In this document: piece by piece, positions 21,846 through 30,683 of the stretch | Position numbering within the stretch: the first letter of the stretch is position 1 | Layout of the letters: each line of letters begins with the position of its first letter | Source of the DNA: Streptomyces taklimakanensis | Lineage (GTDB): Bacteria; Actinomycetota; Actinomycetes; Streptomycetales; Streptomycetaceae | Direction: 5' to 3' | NCBI RefSeq assembly: GCF_009709575.1 | Contig: NZ_WIXO01000002.1 | Coordinates: forward strand, 101,817 to 165,816 | Length of the DNA stretch: 64,000 nucleotides | Position numbers and translations under genes: made by a program | Notes under the pieces: model-generated | Database searches by the model: none | What the model was told of the DNA's origin: nothing | Seen by the model: the letters and a program-made list of their open reading frames with translations, nothing else

Positions 21846-22847
21846 ATGGCCACCCTGACCGATGTCGAGATCAAGAAGCTGCTGAACGAACCGAGTTCGG
21901 TGACCATGCGCCCGTCCTACGAGGGCGGCAACATCAACACCGCGATCGGTTTCAAGTGTGACAACTACCTGCTCGAAGCCGCGGTGCTCGACCACTTCCG
22001 GGCCGTCGGTCTCGGCGCCACCGAGCTGTACCTGGTGCACGGCGTCAACTTCGACGTGGTCGGCGTCGACACCCGGCTGCACACCGTCCTCACCCTCGAC
22101 GACGACGTGCTGCTGGAGGTGGTCCCGAAGATCCGGGAGACCGACACCGAGATGGTCTTCGCGGTGAGCGCGACCGTGCAGCGCGACGGCGCGCCGAAGA
22201 AGGCCGTCACCTCCAAGCTGCGGGTGCTGCTGCGCCGCGACACCACCATCGACGACCCGGCCCCGCTCCCCGCGGAGCTGCAGCGCTTCGTGGTCGACCG
22301 GCTCGCCACCGCGGAGCCCACCGAGCTGGCCGCCACCCCGGTCGACGACTTCGCCGGCGCGTTCCACCGCGGCGAGAACACCGACACCGACCCGGTGCTC
22401 GCCGAGATCATCGGCGACGACAACGCCGTCGGTTGGAAGTGGAAGGTTCCCTACTACTACTGCCACTTCACCGAGCGCATGCAGATGTCGGGCTACCTGC
22501 GCCAGATGGAGGAGGCCAAGCACCTCTTCGTCGCCTCCCGCGGCATCAGCATCAAGCGGATGCTCGACGAGCGCGGCTGGATCCCCGTCGTGACGCAGTG
22601 CAAGCTGCGGTTCACCGACGAGACGATCATGGAGGAGAACCTCTACACGGTCTACACCGTGGAGTCCATCTTCAAGGACATGCTCTACACCTCCCGCCTG
22701 GACTTCTACGTCGTGCGGGACGGCAAGCTCGTCAAGACCGCCACCGGCTCGATCACCCACGGTTACTGCCACAAGGAGACCCCGGAGTCGGAGTGGCAGA
22801 TGGCCGTCTTCGACGACGAGGTCCTGCGCGCGCTGCGCGGCGAGTGA
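21846..22847 (+). CDS. Double-hotdog thioesterase/dehydratase-like protein
   Basis: 333 residues, ATG 16 bp after the hydrolase stop. It appears to be two hotdog halves: an N-terminal half (to about residue 150) and a C-terminal half around residues 195-320 with the helix segment HFTERMQMSGYLRQMEEAK, a 4-hydroxybenzoyl-CoA-thioesterase-like arrangement. No standard FabA/FabZ GHFPxxPxxPG motif is present. In a highly reducing type II PKS block it may act as an additional dehydratase, a thioesterase or a chain-transfer protein. Fold assignment is by pattern only; catalytic residues are not assigned. Confidence 0.65.
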   Translation: MATLTDVEIKKLLNEPSSVTMRPSYEGGNINTAIGFKCDNYLLEAAVLDHFRAVGLGATELYLVHGVNFDVVGVDTRLHTVLTLDDDVLLEVVPKIRETDTEMVFAVSATVQRDGAPKKAVTSKLRVLLRRDTTIDDPAPLPAELQRFVVDRLATAEPTELAATPVDDFAGAFHRGENTDTDPVLAEIIGDDNAVGWKWKVPYYYCHFTERMQMSGYLRQMEEAKHLFVASRGISIKRMLDERGWIPVVTQCKLRFTDETIMEENLYTVYTVESIFKDMLYTSRLDFYVVRDGKLVKTATGSITHGYCHKETPESEWQMAVFDDEVLRALRGE

Positions 22848-22875
22848 CCCACGACGACACGCCCGGAGGACCCCC

Positions 22876-23595
22876 ATGGCTTCCCGCCGTCGGCCGCGCT
22901 GGTACTTCTCCCTGCGCAGCCCGTATTCCTGGTTCGCCTACCGCGACCTGATGAGCACCCACCCCGAGGTGCTCGACTCCATCGACTGGCTGCCGTTCTG
23001 GGAGCCGGACGAGGAGACCGCACGGCTGCTGGCCGACGAGGGCGTGACCCTCCCGATCGTCGCCATGAGCCGGGCGAAGAACTTCTACATCCTGCAGGAC
23101 ACCCGCAGGCTCGCGAACGAGCGCGGACTGACGGACATCACCTGGCCCATCGACCGCGACCCGTGCTGGGAGGTGGCCCACCTGGCGTGGATCGCCGCCG
23201 AGGACGAGGGCCGCGGCAAGGACTTCGTCGCCGCCGCGTACCGCGCCCGCTGGCAGGAGGGCAGGAACATCTCCGAGCCCGAGGTGATCGCCGCCATCGC
23301 GGAGGAGCTCGGCCTCGACGCCGAGCGGCTGTCCACGGCGGCCCGGGACCCCCAGCTGCGCAAGCGGGGCGCCGCCCTGCTCGCCGAGTCCGCCCACGAC
23401 GGCCTGTTCGGCGTGCCGTTCTTCATCAACGGCAGGGACAAGTACTGGGGGGTGGACCGGGTCGCCCCCTTCGTCCGGGCCGTCCTCGGCACCGAGCGGT
23501 CCGACGCGCCGGCCGTCGACGCACCGGACCCGGCCACCCACGCCGACCTGCTGCCGGCCGGTGGCGACCAGGGCCACGCCGGCGGCTGCGGCTGA
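22876..23595 (+). CDS. DsbA/HCCA-isomerase-like protein (polyene isomerase candidate)
   Basis: 239 residues. It resembles 2-hydroxychromene-2-carboxylate isomerase and GST-kappa-like members of the DsbA superfamily: N-terminal strand YFSLRSPYSWFAYRDL with the family's SPYS motif in place of a CxxC pair, a long helical insert, and GLFGVPFFINGRDKYWG with the cis-Pro loop near residue 185. The usual chemistry is glutathione-assisted isomerisation of a conjugated double bond. Homologous isomerases are a recurrent part of cinnamoyl-lipid gene sets, where they are proposed to set a cis double bond in the polyene before ring closure. The C-terminal tail after residue ~205 is low-complexity. Family firm; reaction inferred from neighbours. 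Confidence 0.85.
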   Translation: MASRRRPRWYFSLRSPYSWFAYRDLMSTHPEVLDSIDWLPFWEPDEETARLLADEGVTLPIVAMSRAKNFYILQDTRRLANERGLTDITWPIDRDPCWEVAHLAWIAAEDEGRGKDFVAAAYRARWQEGRNISEPEVIAAIAEELGLDAERLSTAARDPQLRKRGAALLAESAHDGLFGVPFFINGRDKYWGVDRVAPFVRAVLGTERSDAPAVDAPDPATHADLLPAGGDQGHAGGCG

Positions 23596-23604
23596 GGTCG
23601 GGGC

Positions 23605-23632
23605 GGTGGCCGCGGCACGGACCGCGGCCACC
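23605..23632 (+). terminator. Strong hairpin between isomerase and oxidase genes
   Basis: Perfect 11-bp inverted repeat GGTGGCCGCGG / CCGCGGCCACC with a 6-base loop, just after the isomerase stop and 51 bp before the next start. There is no T-run, so it may be an attenuator or RNA-stability element inside the operon rather than a full terminator. Confidence 0.6.
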
Positions 23633-23683
23633 GCTCCGGCAGCCATGGCAAGCATCACTGCGGCAAGCGACGAGGAGACGACT

Positions 23684-25402
23684 GTGGACAGCAACGCGCA
23701 CGGCACCGCGCCGGGCCCCGACTGGGATGCCATCGTGGTCGGCGCCGGCCTCGGGGGCCTGACCGCCGGCGCCTACCTGGCCGCCGCGGGCAAGCGCGTC
23801 CTGGTGCTGGAGCAGTTCTCGATCGTGGGCGGCAACAGCCACGTGTTCCGGCGGCGCCGCAGCTACGAGTTCGACGTCGGCGTCCACTACCTGGGCGACT
23901 GCGCGCCCGGCGGTGTCATCCCGTCCATCCTGTCCGGGGTCGGGCTCCGCGACCGGGTCGAGTTCCTGGAGATGGACCAGGACGGGTTCGACCTGATCAG
24001 GGTGCCGGGGGTGTCGGTCGACATGCCCGCCGGATGGCAGGAGTACCGGCGCCGCCTCACGGAGGCCATGCCGGGCGAGGCGGACGGGCTGAACACCTTC
24101 GTCGACGTCTGCTCGTCCCTCGGCGAGGAACAGCGCGCGGCGCTGTTCGAGGCCCACACGTGGTCCGCGCCGGACATCGCGGCGAACACCGCCACCATCC
24201 GCCGGTGGGGCAGGCGGACGCTGGACGACCTGTTCGACCACTGCGGCCTGTCGCCGCGGGCCCGCACCGTCCTGGCGGCGCAGGCCCCGAACTACGGACT
24301 GACCCCGCATCAGGCCACGGTGGCGCGGCACACCAGCGTCACCGACCACTACCTGCGCGGGGCCTACTACCCGGCCGGCGGTGGGCAGGTGCTCGCGGCG
24401 GGCCTGGTCGAGGTGATCGAGGCGCACGGCGGGCAGGTCCGCACCCGCAGCAGGGTGCGCCGCGTCCTGGTGGAGGACCGCAAGGTCGTCGGCGTCGGCC
24501 TGGACGGCGGCGAGGTGATCACGGCGGACCTGGTGGTGTCCAACGCGGACTACCCGCGCACGGTGCTCGAACTGGTCGGCGCGGAGCACTTCCCGAAGTC
24601 GGTGGTGAACCGCACCGTGAACGCGCGGATGGGCATGCCGTGGCTGGTGCTCTACCTCGGTCTCGACATCGACCTGCGGGACAGGCCCAACGCCAACCTG
24701 TGGTGGTACGACACCGACGACATCGACGGCTACTTCGACCGGGCGAGCGCGGGGGAGACCGGCGAGGTGCCGTTCCTCTTCTGCTCCTTCGCCTCGCTCA
24801 AGGACCCGGAGAACCGCGCGCTGTGCCCGCCGGGCCACGCCAACCTCCAGGTGATGACGCTGTGCCCGCCGAACTACACCTGGTGGGGCGTCGACGAGGG
24901 GCCGGCCGGCGGCGTCGCCTACCGCCGCAACCCCATCTACCTGCGACGCAAGAAGAACCTGATCGAGGCCACACTGCGCGCGGCCGAGAAGGCCCTGGGA
25001 CCGCTGCGCGAGCACATCACGCACCTGGAGGCGGCGACCCCGCTGACCCACGAGCGGTACACGCTCTCCTCCGGCGGCACCCCCTTCGGCATGGCCGAAT
25101 GGGGCGGAACCGCCCGCCCCGGCACGGCGACCAGCATCACCGGGTTGCACGTCGTCGGTGCCAGCACACAGGCGGGCAACGGCATCGCGGGCGTCATGCT
25201 CGGCGGGATCTCGTGCGCCGCCGACATCCTCGGGGAGCCCCTGCTCGCCACCGCCCGCCAGGGGGCCGTGTACGGCGACCCGGACCTGCTGCCCGACCGA
25301 CCGGAGGGTTGGGACCCGAGGGAGGTCTGCCGGGGCAGCATCCGGCGATCGCCCGGACCGCTCCGGCCCCGACGCGGAGACTTCGCCGGCATGTCCGGGT
25401 GA
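23684..25402 (+). CDS. Phytoene-dehydrogenase-like FAD oxidoreductase
   Basis: 572 residues from the GTG at 23684, chosen because GGAG lies six bases upstream (in-frame ATG codons at 23561 and 23645 would overlap or adjoin the isomerase gene and lack a good site). N-terminal FAD motif AIVVGAGLGGLTAGAYLAAAG with VLVLEQ, then the C-terminal CrtI/CrtISO-type pattern GLHVVGASTQAGNGIAGVML. Carotenoid desaturase/isomerase relatives act on conjugated polyenes. In cinnamoyl-containing peptide clusters the equivalent enzyme is proposed to oxidise the cyclised hexadiene to the benzene ring. Placement right after the isomerase supports a joint role in arylation of the acyl chain. Family firm; exact step inferred. 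Confidence 0.88.
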   Translation: MDSNAHGTAPGPDWDAIVVGAGLGGLTAGAYLAAAGKRVLVLEQFSIVGGNSHVFRRRRSYEFDVGVHYLGDCAPGGVIPSILSGVGLRDRVEFLEMDQDGFDLIRVPGVSVDMPAGWQEYRRRLTEAMPGEADGLNTFVDVCSSLGEEQRAALFEAHTWSAPDIAANTATIRRWGRRTLDDLFDHCGLSPRARTVLAAQAPNYGLTPHQATVARHTSVTDHYLRGAYYPAGGGQVLAAGLVEVIEAHGGQVRTRSRVRRVLVEDRKVVGVGLDGGEVITADLVVSNADYPRTVLELVGAEHFPKSVVNRTVNARMGMPWLVLYLGLDIDLRDRPNANLWWYDTDDIDGYFDRASAGETGEVPFLFCSFASLKDPENRALCPPGHANLQVMTLCPPNYTWWGVDEGPAGGVAYRRNPIYLRRKKNLIEATLRAAEKALGPLREHITHLEAATPLTHERYTLSSGGTPFGMAEWGGTARPGTATSITGLHVVGASTQAGNGIAGVMLGGISCAADILGEPLLATARQGAVYGDPDLLPDRPEGWDPREVCRGSIRRSPGPLRPRRGDFAGMSG

Positions 25403-25486
25403 GGACGTGCGACCGGCTCGGCCACGGCCGCGCGGGCCGCACGTGAAGGACCGAACGAACCATCGAACGAACAGAGAGAGATTGAG

Positions 25487-25744
25487 ATGACCACGAGCAT
25501 CGACGCCGACCGCCAGGCACGCATCAAGGAGATCGTCTGCGACGTCCTGGAGCTGGAAGAGGACGAGGTGACCGGCAGCAGCCTCTTCAAGGAGGACCAC
25601 GGCGCGGACTCGCTGCGGGCCATCGAGATCCTCGCCGGCCTGGAGAAGGAGTTCAAGGTGACGATCGACCAGTCCGAGCTGGAGCGGATGGTCAACCTCG
25701 ACGGCGTCTACGCCGTGGTCGAGGAGGCCATCAACGCCAAGTAG
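25487..25744 (+). CDS. Acyl carrier protein 1
   Basis: 85 residues. Compact ACP with phosphopantetheine attachment motif HGADSLRAIE (Ser42) and the expected acidic helices. ATG follows AGAGAGATTGAG. It lies between the oxidase and the ketosynthases and is one of two ACPs in the block; having two suggests separate carriers for malonyl extension and for the growing chain, or for priming. It needs an Sfp-type transferase such as that at 50911. Confidence 0.93.
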   Translation: MTTSIDADRQARIKEIVCDVLELEEDEVTGSSLFKEDHGADSLRAIEILAGLEKEFKVTIDQSELERMVNLDGVYAVVEEAINAK

Positions 25745-25764
25745 GCGCGGCTGGAACCGAGTGA

Positions 25765-25798
25765 CCGGAGGTCCGACGGCACGCCGTCGGTCCTCCGG
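25765..25798 (+). terminator. Long hairpin between ACP and ketosynthase
   Basis: Inverted repeat CCGGAGG-t-CCGACGGC / GCCGTCGG-t-CCTCCGG with a 2-base loop and one T-T mismatch, in the 140-bp gap between ACP1 and the first KS. It has no T-run. Probable attenuator or mRNA processing/stability structure adjusting the ACP to KS expression ratio. Confidence 0.6.
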
Positions 25799-25884
25799 GG
25801 TCCGGCGGCCCCCCTCCGGCACCGCCTGTCGGTGCTCCGTTCCCGTCCTCATCCAAGGCGACCAGGCCGTACCGAGGGAGATTG

Positions 25885-27141
25885 ATGTCTGTGAACGTTT
25901 CTGACGCGGCGCGTGACGACGCGGCGTCCCGGGTCGTGCTGACCGGGTTCGGCGTGTTCTCCAGCATCGGTGTGGGTGCCGATGAGTTCGCCGAGGGGCT
26001 GCGGGCGGGCCGCAGCGGTGCCAAACCGATCACGCTGTTCGACACCGAGGGATTCGCGCACGCCAACGGCTGCGAGATCGCCGGGGCCGAGCCGGAGCGC
26101 TGGATCCACAACCTGCCCGTCGAGACCCTGGGCCGCGCGACGCAGTTCTCCGTCGCGGCGGCCCGGATGGCCGTCGAGGCCGCCGGCGCCGACCTGGACG
26201 TCCTGCGCGCCCAGCGCGGCATGATCTCCATCGGCACCACCGACGGGGAGTCCTACGACCTCGACCACCTGGTGGAGACCGAGGTCGCCTCCGGCCCCGC
26301 CGCCATGGACCCGACCGTGGCCCGGCGCGTCTCCCCCAACCGGCTGTCCATCGCCGCCGCGCAGGAGTTGGGCCTGTCCAACGTCGAGGCGGTGACCATC
26401 GCCACCGCCTGCTCGGCCGGCAACTACGCGATCGGCCAGGGCTTCGACGCGATCCGCTCCGGCGAGGTCGACTACGCGCTCTGCGGCGGCGCGGACGCGA
26501 TGTGCCGCAAGACCTTCACCGGCTTCTACCGGCTCGGCACGATCGCCCCGGACGTGTGCCGTCCCTTCGACGTCGACCGCAAGGGCATCCTCACCGGCGA
26601 GGGCGCCGGCGTGCTGATGCTGGAGAGCCTCGCCTCCGCGCAGGCGCGCGGTGCCCGCGTCTACGCCGAGGTGCTCGGCTACGGCATGAACTGCGACGCC
26701 TACCACCAGGTCGCCCCGAACCAGGACAGCGTCGCCCGGTGCATGGAGATCGCCCTGGAGAACGCCGGCGTCAAGGCGGAGGAGGTCGACCTGATCTCCG
26801 CGCACGGCACCGGCACCAAGGCCAACGACGTGACCGAGTCGCGGGCGATCCACGACGTGTTCGGCGACGCCCCGCCGCGCACCGTCTCGCTCAAGTCGAT
26901 GCTCGGCCACACCATGGGGGCCGCGAGCGCGCTGGCCGCCATAGCCTGCGCCCTGTCGATCCACCACGGCTTCATACCGCCGACCATCAACCACCGCGAG
27001 ACCGACCCCGAGTGCGAGATCGACTGCGTGCCCAACCAGTCCGTCGAGGCGGACCTGCGCGTCGTGCAGAACAACGGTCTCGCCTTCGGCGGCAACAACG
27101 CGATCGTGGTCCTCGGCAAGTACCTGGACGGTGTGCGGTGA
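25885..27141 (+). CDS. Ketosynthase KS1 (catalytic)
   Basis: 418 residues, FabF-like condensing enzyme. Full triad: Cys176 in ATACSAG, His307 in AHGTGTK, His342 in LGHTMG. ATG at 25885 follows GAGGGAG; the TTG three bases upstream is in frame but badly spaced. It overlaps the second KS gene by GTGA. As a catalytic subunit of a type II PKS it should extend the polyene chain by decarboxylative condensation of malonyl-ACP. Its non-catalytic partner is probably one of the Cys-lacking KS-like proteins downstream. Confidence 0.95.
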   Translation: MSVNVSDAARDDAASRVVLTGFGVFSSIGVGADEFAEGLRAGRSGAKPITLFDTEGFAHANGCEIAGAEPERWIHNLPVETLGRATQFSVAAARMAVEAAGADLDVLRAQRGMISIGTTDGESYDLDHLVETEVASGPAAMDPTVARRVSPNRLSIAAAQELGLSNVEAVTIATACSAGNYAIGQGFDAIRSGEVDYALCGGADAMCRKTFTGFYRLGTIAPDVCRPFDVDRKGILTGEGAGVLMLESLASAQARGARVYAEVLGYGMNCDAYHQVAPNQDSVARCMEIALENAGVKAEEVDLISAHGTGTKANDVTESRAIHDVFGDAPPRTVSLKSMLGHTMGAASALAAIACALSIHHGFIPPTINHRETDPECEIDCVPNQSVEADLRVVQNNGLAFGGNNAIVVLGKYLDGVR

Positions 27142-28277
27142 GACTGCCCATCACCGGCATCGGTGCCGTGGCGAGCGTCGGTCGGGACGCCGACGAGGTC
27201 TTCGGCAGTCTCTGCGCGGGGCGCGGCGGTCTCGGCCCGATGCGCGGATTCGACCACGAGCTGTACAACGGCAGGCAGTTGTTCGAGATCGACGACCGGC
27301 CGGAGCCGGGCGTCGACCGCACGCTGCGGGCCACCGGGTTCCTGTTGGACGCCGTCGGCCAGGCCGCCGCGGACGCCGGACTCGGCGACGACCTGTCCGG
27401 CGTCCCGGTGCTCGTGGGCACCGGGTTGCGCGAGCTCCGGTCGGCCGAGCTCTGGTGGCGCGACGGCACGCCGTTCGGCGTCGACCGACTGCACTTCGGC
27501 ACCGCGCTGCGGGAGCGGTTCGGCACCTCCGACACCCTCACCATCTCCAACGCGTGCTCCGCGTCGCTGTACACGCTCGCGCTCGGCGCGGACATGCTGG
27601 CGCTGGGCGAGGCGGACACCGTCGTCGTCGCGGGCGTCGACGCGATCACCGAGAGCATGCACGGCCTGGCCGACCGGGTCCAGCCGGACCCGCCGACCGC
27701 GCTGCGCACCCTGGACGTCAACCGCAAGGGCACCATCCTCGGCGACGGGGCCGCCGCCGTGGTCCTGCGCCGCGAGGACCTCCGGTGGCCGGGCGGCCGG
27801 CTGTGGGGCAGGCTGCGCGGGGTCGGGATGACCTGCGACGCGAAGCACCCCACCGCGCCGGACCGGGAGCAGGTCGCCGAGGCGATGCGGCAGGCCCACC
27901 GGCACGCGGGCACCCGACCGGGCGACATCGACATGGTGATGCTGCACGGCACCGGGACACCGCTCAACGACCTGGTCGAGATCACGGCCTACGGCGAGGT
28001 CTTCGGCGACGCCGCGGGCGGTCCGGTGGTGACCGGCATCAAGCCGATGACCGGCCACACCAGCGGCTCGGCCGGTCTGCTGAGCCTCGTGGTCACCCTG
28101 CAGACGATGGCCACCGGCAAGGTGCCGCCGCTCGTCAACCTGGACGACCCGATCGAGGAGGCCGCCGGCATCCGCCTGGTCCGCGGCCGGGAGGCCAAGC
28201 ACGAGGTTTCGCTGGCGCAGGTGCACGGGTTCGGGTTCGGCGGGATCAACGCCGTGGCGATTGTCGAGGGAGCATGA
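27138..28277 (+). CDS. Ketosynthase KS2 (catalytic triad intact)
   Basis: 379 residues, GTG start overlapping the KS1 stop. Condensing-enzyme fold with Cys140 in NACSASLY, His270 in LHGTGTP and His307 in GHTSGS, so it should be catalytic rather than a chain-length factor. Shorter than KS1 at the N-terminus. Two active KSs in one cluster suggest division of labour, such as initiation versus elongation or early versus late extension. It overlaps the next gene by ATGA. Confidence 0.92.
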   Translation: MRLPITGIGAVASVGRDADEVFGSLCAGRGGLGPMRGFDHELYNGRQLFEIDDRPEPGVDRTLRATGFLLDAVGQAAADAGLGDDLSGVPVLVGTGLRELRSAELWWRDGTPFGVDRLHFGTALRERFGTSDTLTISNACSASLYTLALGADMLALGEADTVVVAGVDAITESMHGLADRVQPDPPTALRTLDVNRKGTILGDGAAAVVLRREDLRWPGGRLWGRLRGVGMTCDAKHPTAPDREQVAEAMRQAHRHAGTRPGDIDMVMLHGTGTPLNDLVEITAYGEVFGDAAGGPVVTGIKPMTGHTSGSAGLLSLVVTLQTMATGKVPPLVNLDDPIEEAAGIRLVRGREAKHEVSLAQVHGFGFGGINAVAIVEGA

Positions 28278-29224
28278 TGATTACCGTGACCGGCGTCGGC
28301 GTCGCCATGCCGGGAGCCGACTCCGCGGCCGCCCTGGCGACGGCCCGGAATCCGGAGGGCACCGTCGAGCCGGCGGCCGTCCTGGGCAAGAAGGGCCTGC
28401 GCTACAAGGACCGCGCCACCCAGCTCGGGCTGTGCGCCGCACAGCGCGTGCTGACCGACGCCGGACTGCTGACCGACGGCGGACCGACCGTCGCCGGCTC
28501 CCGGACGGCGGTGCTGGTCAGCTCCAACCTCGGCAACGTGGACACCGTCTGCCGGGTGACCAGGACGATCGCCGAAGAGGGCACCCACGGCGTGAGCCCG
28601 ATGGACACCCCCAACGCCTCCAGCAACATCATCACCTCCGAGATCGCCATCAGGTTCGGGCTGAAGGGCCCGAACCTGACGCTGTGCAACGGGCCCGCCT
28701 CCGGGCTCGACGCGGTGCGCTGGGGCGCCGCCCTGCTGCGTTCGGACCGTGCCGACCACGTGGTCGTGGTCGGCGTGGAGCCGGACAACGAGATCGTGCG
28801 CAGCCTCGTCGGCGGCCCGGTCGTCGACGGCGGCGCGGCGTTGGTGCTGGAACGCGCCGAGGTCGCCGAGGCCCGCGGCGCCACCGTCCGGGCCGTGGTC
28901 GGCGCGCACACCCGGGGACCGGACGTGGCGGGCAACATCGCGGAGCTCGCCGAGGCCGAGCCCGAACCGCCGGCCGCCTGGTTCGCGCCCGCCGCCGCTG
29001 CCCCGGCCCTGCCGGCCGGACAGCCCGGTCACGACCTCACCGCGACGTGGGGCGAGCTGTCCGGGGCGCTCGGCGTCGTGCAGTGCGCGGCGGCGATCGG
29101 CGCCCTCGACGCGGGGGCCGACGGCCCGGTGTGGCTGGTGGCGGGCACCGACGGCGACGACGGCGTCGCCACGCTGGTGCTGCGCCGGCCCGCGCCGGCG
29201 GCCGCCGAACCGGCCCTGCGCTGA
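28274..29224 (+). CDS. Ketosynthase-like protein KS3, no active-site Cys (CLF-like)
   Basis: 316 residues, about 100 shorter than a normal KS. The KS core is recognisable (NASSNIITSEIAIRFGLKGP), but at the nucleophile elbow the sequence is NGPASGLDAV, with Pro where Cys should be, and the C-terminal HGTGT and GHT histidine motifs are absent. It cannot condense by itself. It may be a chain-length-factor-like partner of KS1 or KS2. The ATGA overlap with KS2 implies a fixed stoichiometry with it. Confidence 0.85.
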   Translation: MMITVTGVGVAMPGADSAAALATARNPEGTVEPAAVLGKKGLRYKDRATQLGLCAAQRVLTDAGLLTDGGPTVAGSRTAVLVSSNLGNVDTVCRVTRTIAEEGTHGVSPMDTPNASSNIITSEIAIRFGLKGPNLTLCNGPASGLDAVRWGAALLRSDRADHVVVVGVEPDNEIVRSLVGGPVVDGGAALVLERAEVAEARGATVRAVVGAHTRGPDVAGNIAELAEAEPEPPAAWFAPAAAAPALPAGQPGHDLTATWGELSGALGVVQCAAAIGALDAGADGPVWLVAGTDGDDGVATLVLRRPAPAAAEPALR

Positions 29225-29270
29225 GAGCACCACCGGACTCCGAGGACATCGAGCAGAACGGAATGTGACC

Positions 29271-30386
29271 ATGACCCTTTCGGCGAGCGCGCCGGCGACC
29301 GCGACCCGGCCGGTGATCACCGCGTGGTCCGCGGTGTCGCCGTTCGGTATCGGCAAGGACGAGTTCGTGGCCGGCGTGCTGGCCGGGAAGGACGCCTCGT
29401 CCGCACTGGACTCCGAGGAGTGGGCGGGGCCGGACGACCACGCCTGTGTGGTGCCCGGCTTCGCGCTCCGCGAGGTCCTCGGCAAGAAGGGCACCCGGTC
29501 GATGGACCGGGTGACCGGGTTGGCCGTCACCGCGGTCCGCGACCTGCTGCGCGATTCCGGGGACCGGCGCACGGCCTCCGACGAGGAGACCGCCCTGGTC
29601 CTGGGCACGACCACCGGCAGCGCGCAGAGCATGATGGACTTCACCCGCGCTTCGCTGGTGGGTGAGCGTCCGTTCTACGTGGACCCGTCGCTGATGCCGA
29701 ACGCGGTGATGAACTGCGCCGCCGGCCAGTGCGCCATCTGGCACAGCCTCAAGGGGCCGAACACCACGATCGCCGGCGGCCGCGTCGCCGGACTGTCCGC
29801 GCTGAGCTACGCCGGCGGACTGCTGAGTTCCGGCCGCGCCAGGACCGTGCTGTACGGCGCCGCCGAGGAGTTCTCGAACGCGCGGGCGTGGCTGGACCAC
29901 CACCGGCGCGGCGAGGACTCCACCGGCGCCCTCCTCGGTGAGGGGTGCGCCATGTTCATGCTGGAGTCCGCCGACCCGACGGGACCGGACGGCCGCGCCC
30001 TGGCCGAGGTGCTCGCCGTGGAGTCGCGGGTGTACTTCGGCGACGACCTGCGCGAGGCGCTCGCCGCGTGCGTCGAGGGAGTGCTGCGGCGCGGCGGAGT
30101 GGACTCCGGGGACGTGTGGGCGGTCTCGGCCTCCGGCCCCGCGGGTTCCGCCGGCGAGCAGGAGCGCGAGGTGCTGACCGGGCGCTTCGGCGCCCAGGTG
30201 CTGGAGCGGGCGCCGTCCATGGCTTCCATCGGGGACACCGCGGCCGCCTCCGCGGCCTTCCAGATCGGGTCCCTGCTGAGCGTCGCCGAACGGTCGGCGG
30301 CTCCCGAGGGCGGCGTCGCCCTCGTCTCCTCGGTGGACGACAACGGCGTCGTCGCCTGCGCCGCGCTGCGCCTGCCGGTGGGCTGA
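29271..30386 (+). CDS. Ketosynthase-like protein KS4, no active-site Cys (CLF-like)
   Basis: 371 residues. KS-like pattern throughout (PNAVMNCAAGQ, SLKGPNTTIAGG), but the elbow reads AGGRVAGLSAL with no Cys, and the His motifs are replaced (AVSASGPAGS; ASIGDTAAAS). Classical chain-length factors carry Gln there; this one does not. Probably the non-catalytic half of a KS-CLF heterodimer with KS1 or KS2, limiting polyene length. ATG at 29271, 46 bp after KS3. Confidence 0.85.
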   Translation: MTLSASAPATATRPVITAWSAVSPFGIGKDEFVAGVLAGKDASSALDSEEWAGPDDHACVVPGFALREVLGKKGTRSMDRVTGLAVTAVRDLLRDSGDRRTASDEETALVLGTTTGSAQSMMDFTRASLVGERPFYVDPSLMPNAVMNCAAGQCAIWHSLKGPNTTIAGGRVAGLSALSYAGGLLSSGRARTVLYGAAEEFSNARAWLDHHRRGEDSTGALLGEGCAMFMLESADPTGPDGRALAEVLAVESRVYFGDDLREALAACVEGVLRRGGVDSGDVWAVSASGPAGSAGEQEREVLTGRFGAQVLERAPSMASIGDTAAASAAFQIGSLLSVAERSAAPEGGVALVSSVDDNGVVACAALRLPVG

Positions 30387-30419
30387 CGGCCGCTCACCGG
30401 TTCTACGAAAGGGAAGAGC

Positions 30420-30683
30420 ATGTCAATCGACGCGGTCACCGGGCTCGATCGGGAAGAGCTGCGGGAACTGCTGGCCGAGACCATCGACGCCGACGTGGCC
30501 GAGGTCCGGGACGGAGCCGACTTCGTGGAGACGCTGGGGGTCGACTCGCTGATGGCCCTCGAAGTCGTCGTCGTGTTGGAGCGGAAGTACGGGGTCAAGT
30601 TCACCGAGACGGAGATGCGTTCGGTGCGGACCCTGGACAGCGCCTACGACCTGGTGCGGCAGAAGCTGCGGGAGCTCTCGTGA
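30420..30683 (+). CDS. Acyl carrier protein 2
   Basis: 87 residues with the motif LGVDSLMALE (Ser43), closer to typical PKS/FAS ACPs than ACP1. ATG follows AAAGGGAAGAG. It overlaps the dehydratase gene by GTGA, so it is co-translated with it. Likely carrier for the reducing cycle performed by the FabG and FabZ-like proteins encoded next. Confidence 0.93.
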   Translation: MSIDAVTGLDREELRELLAETIDADVAEVRDGADFVETLGVDSLMALEVVVVLERKYGVKFTETEMRSVRTLDSAYDLVRQKLRELS

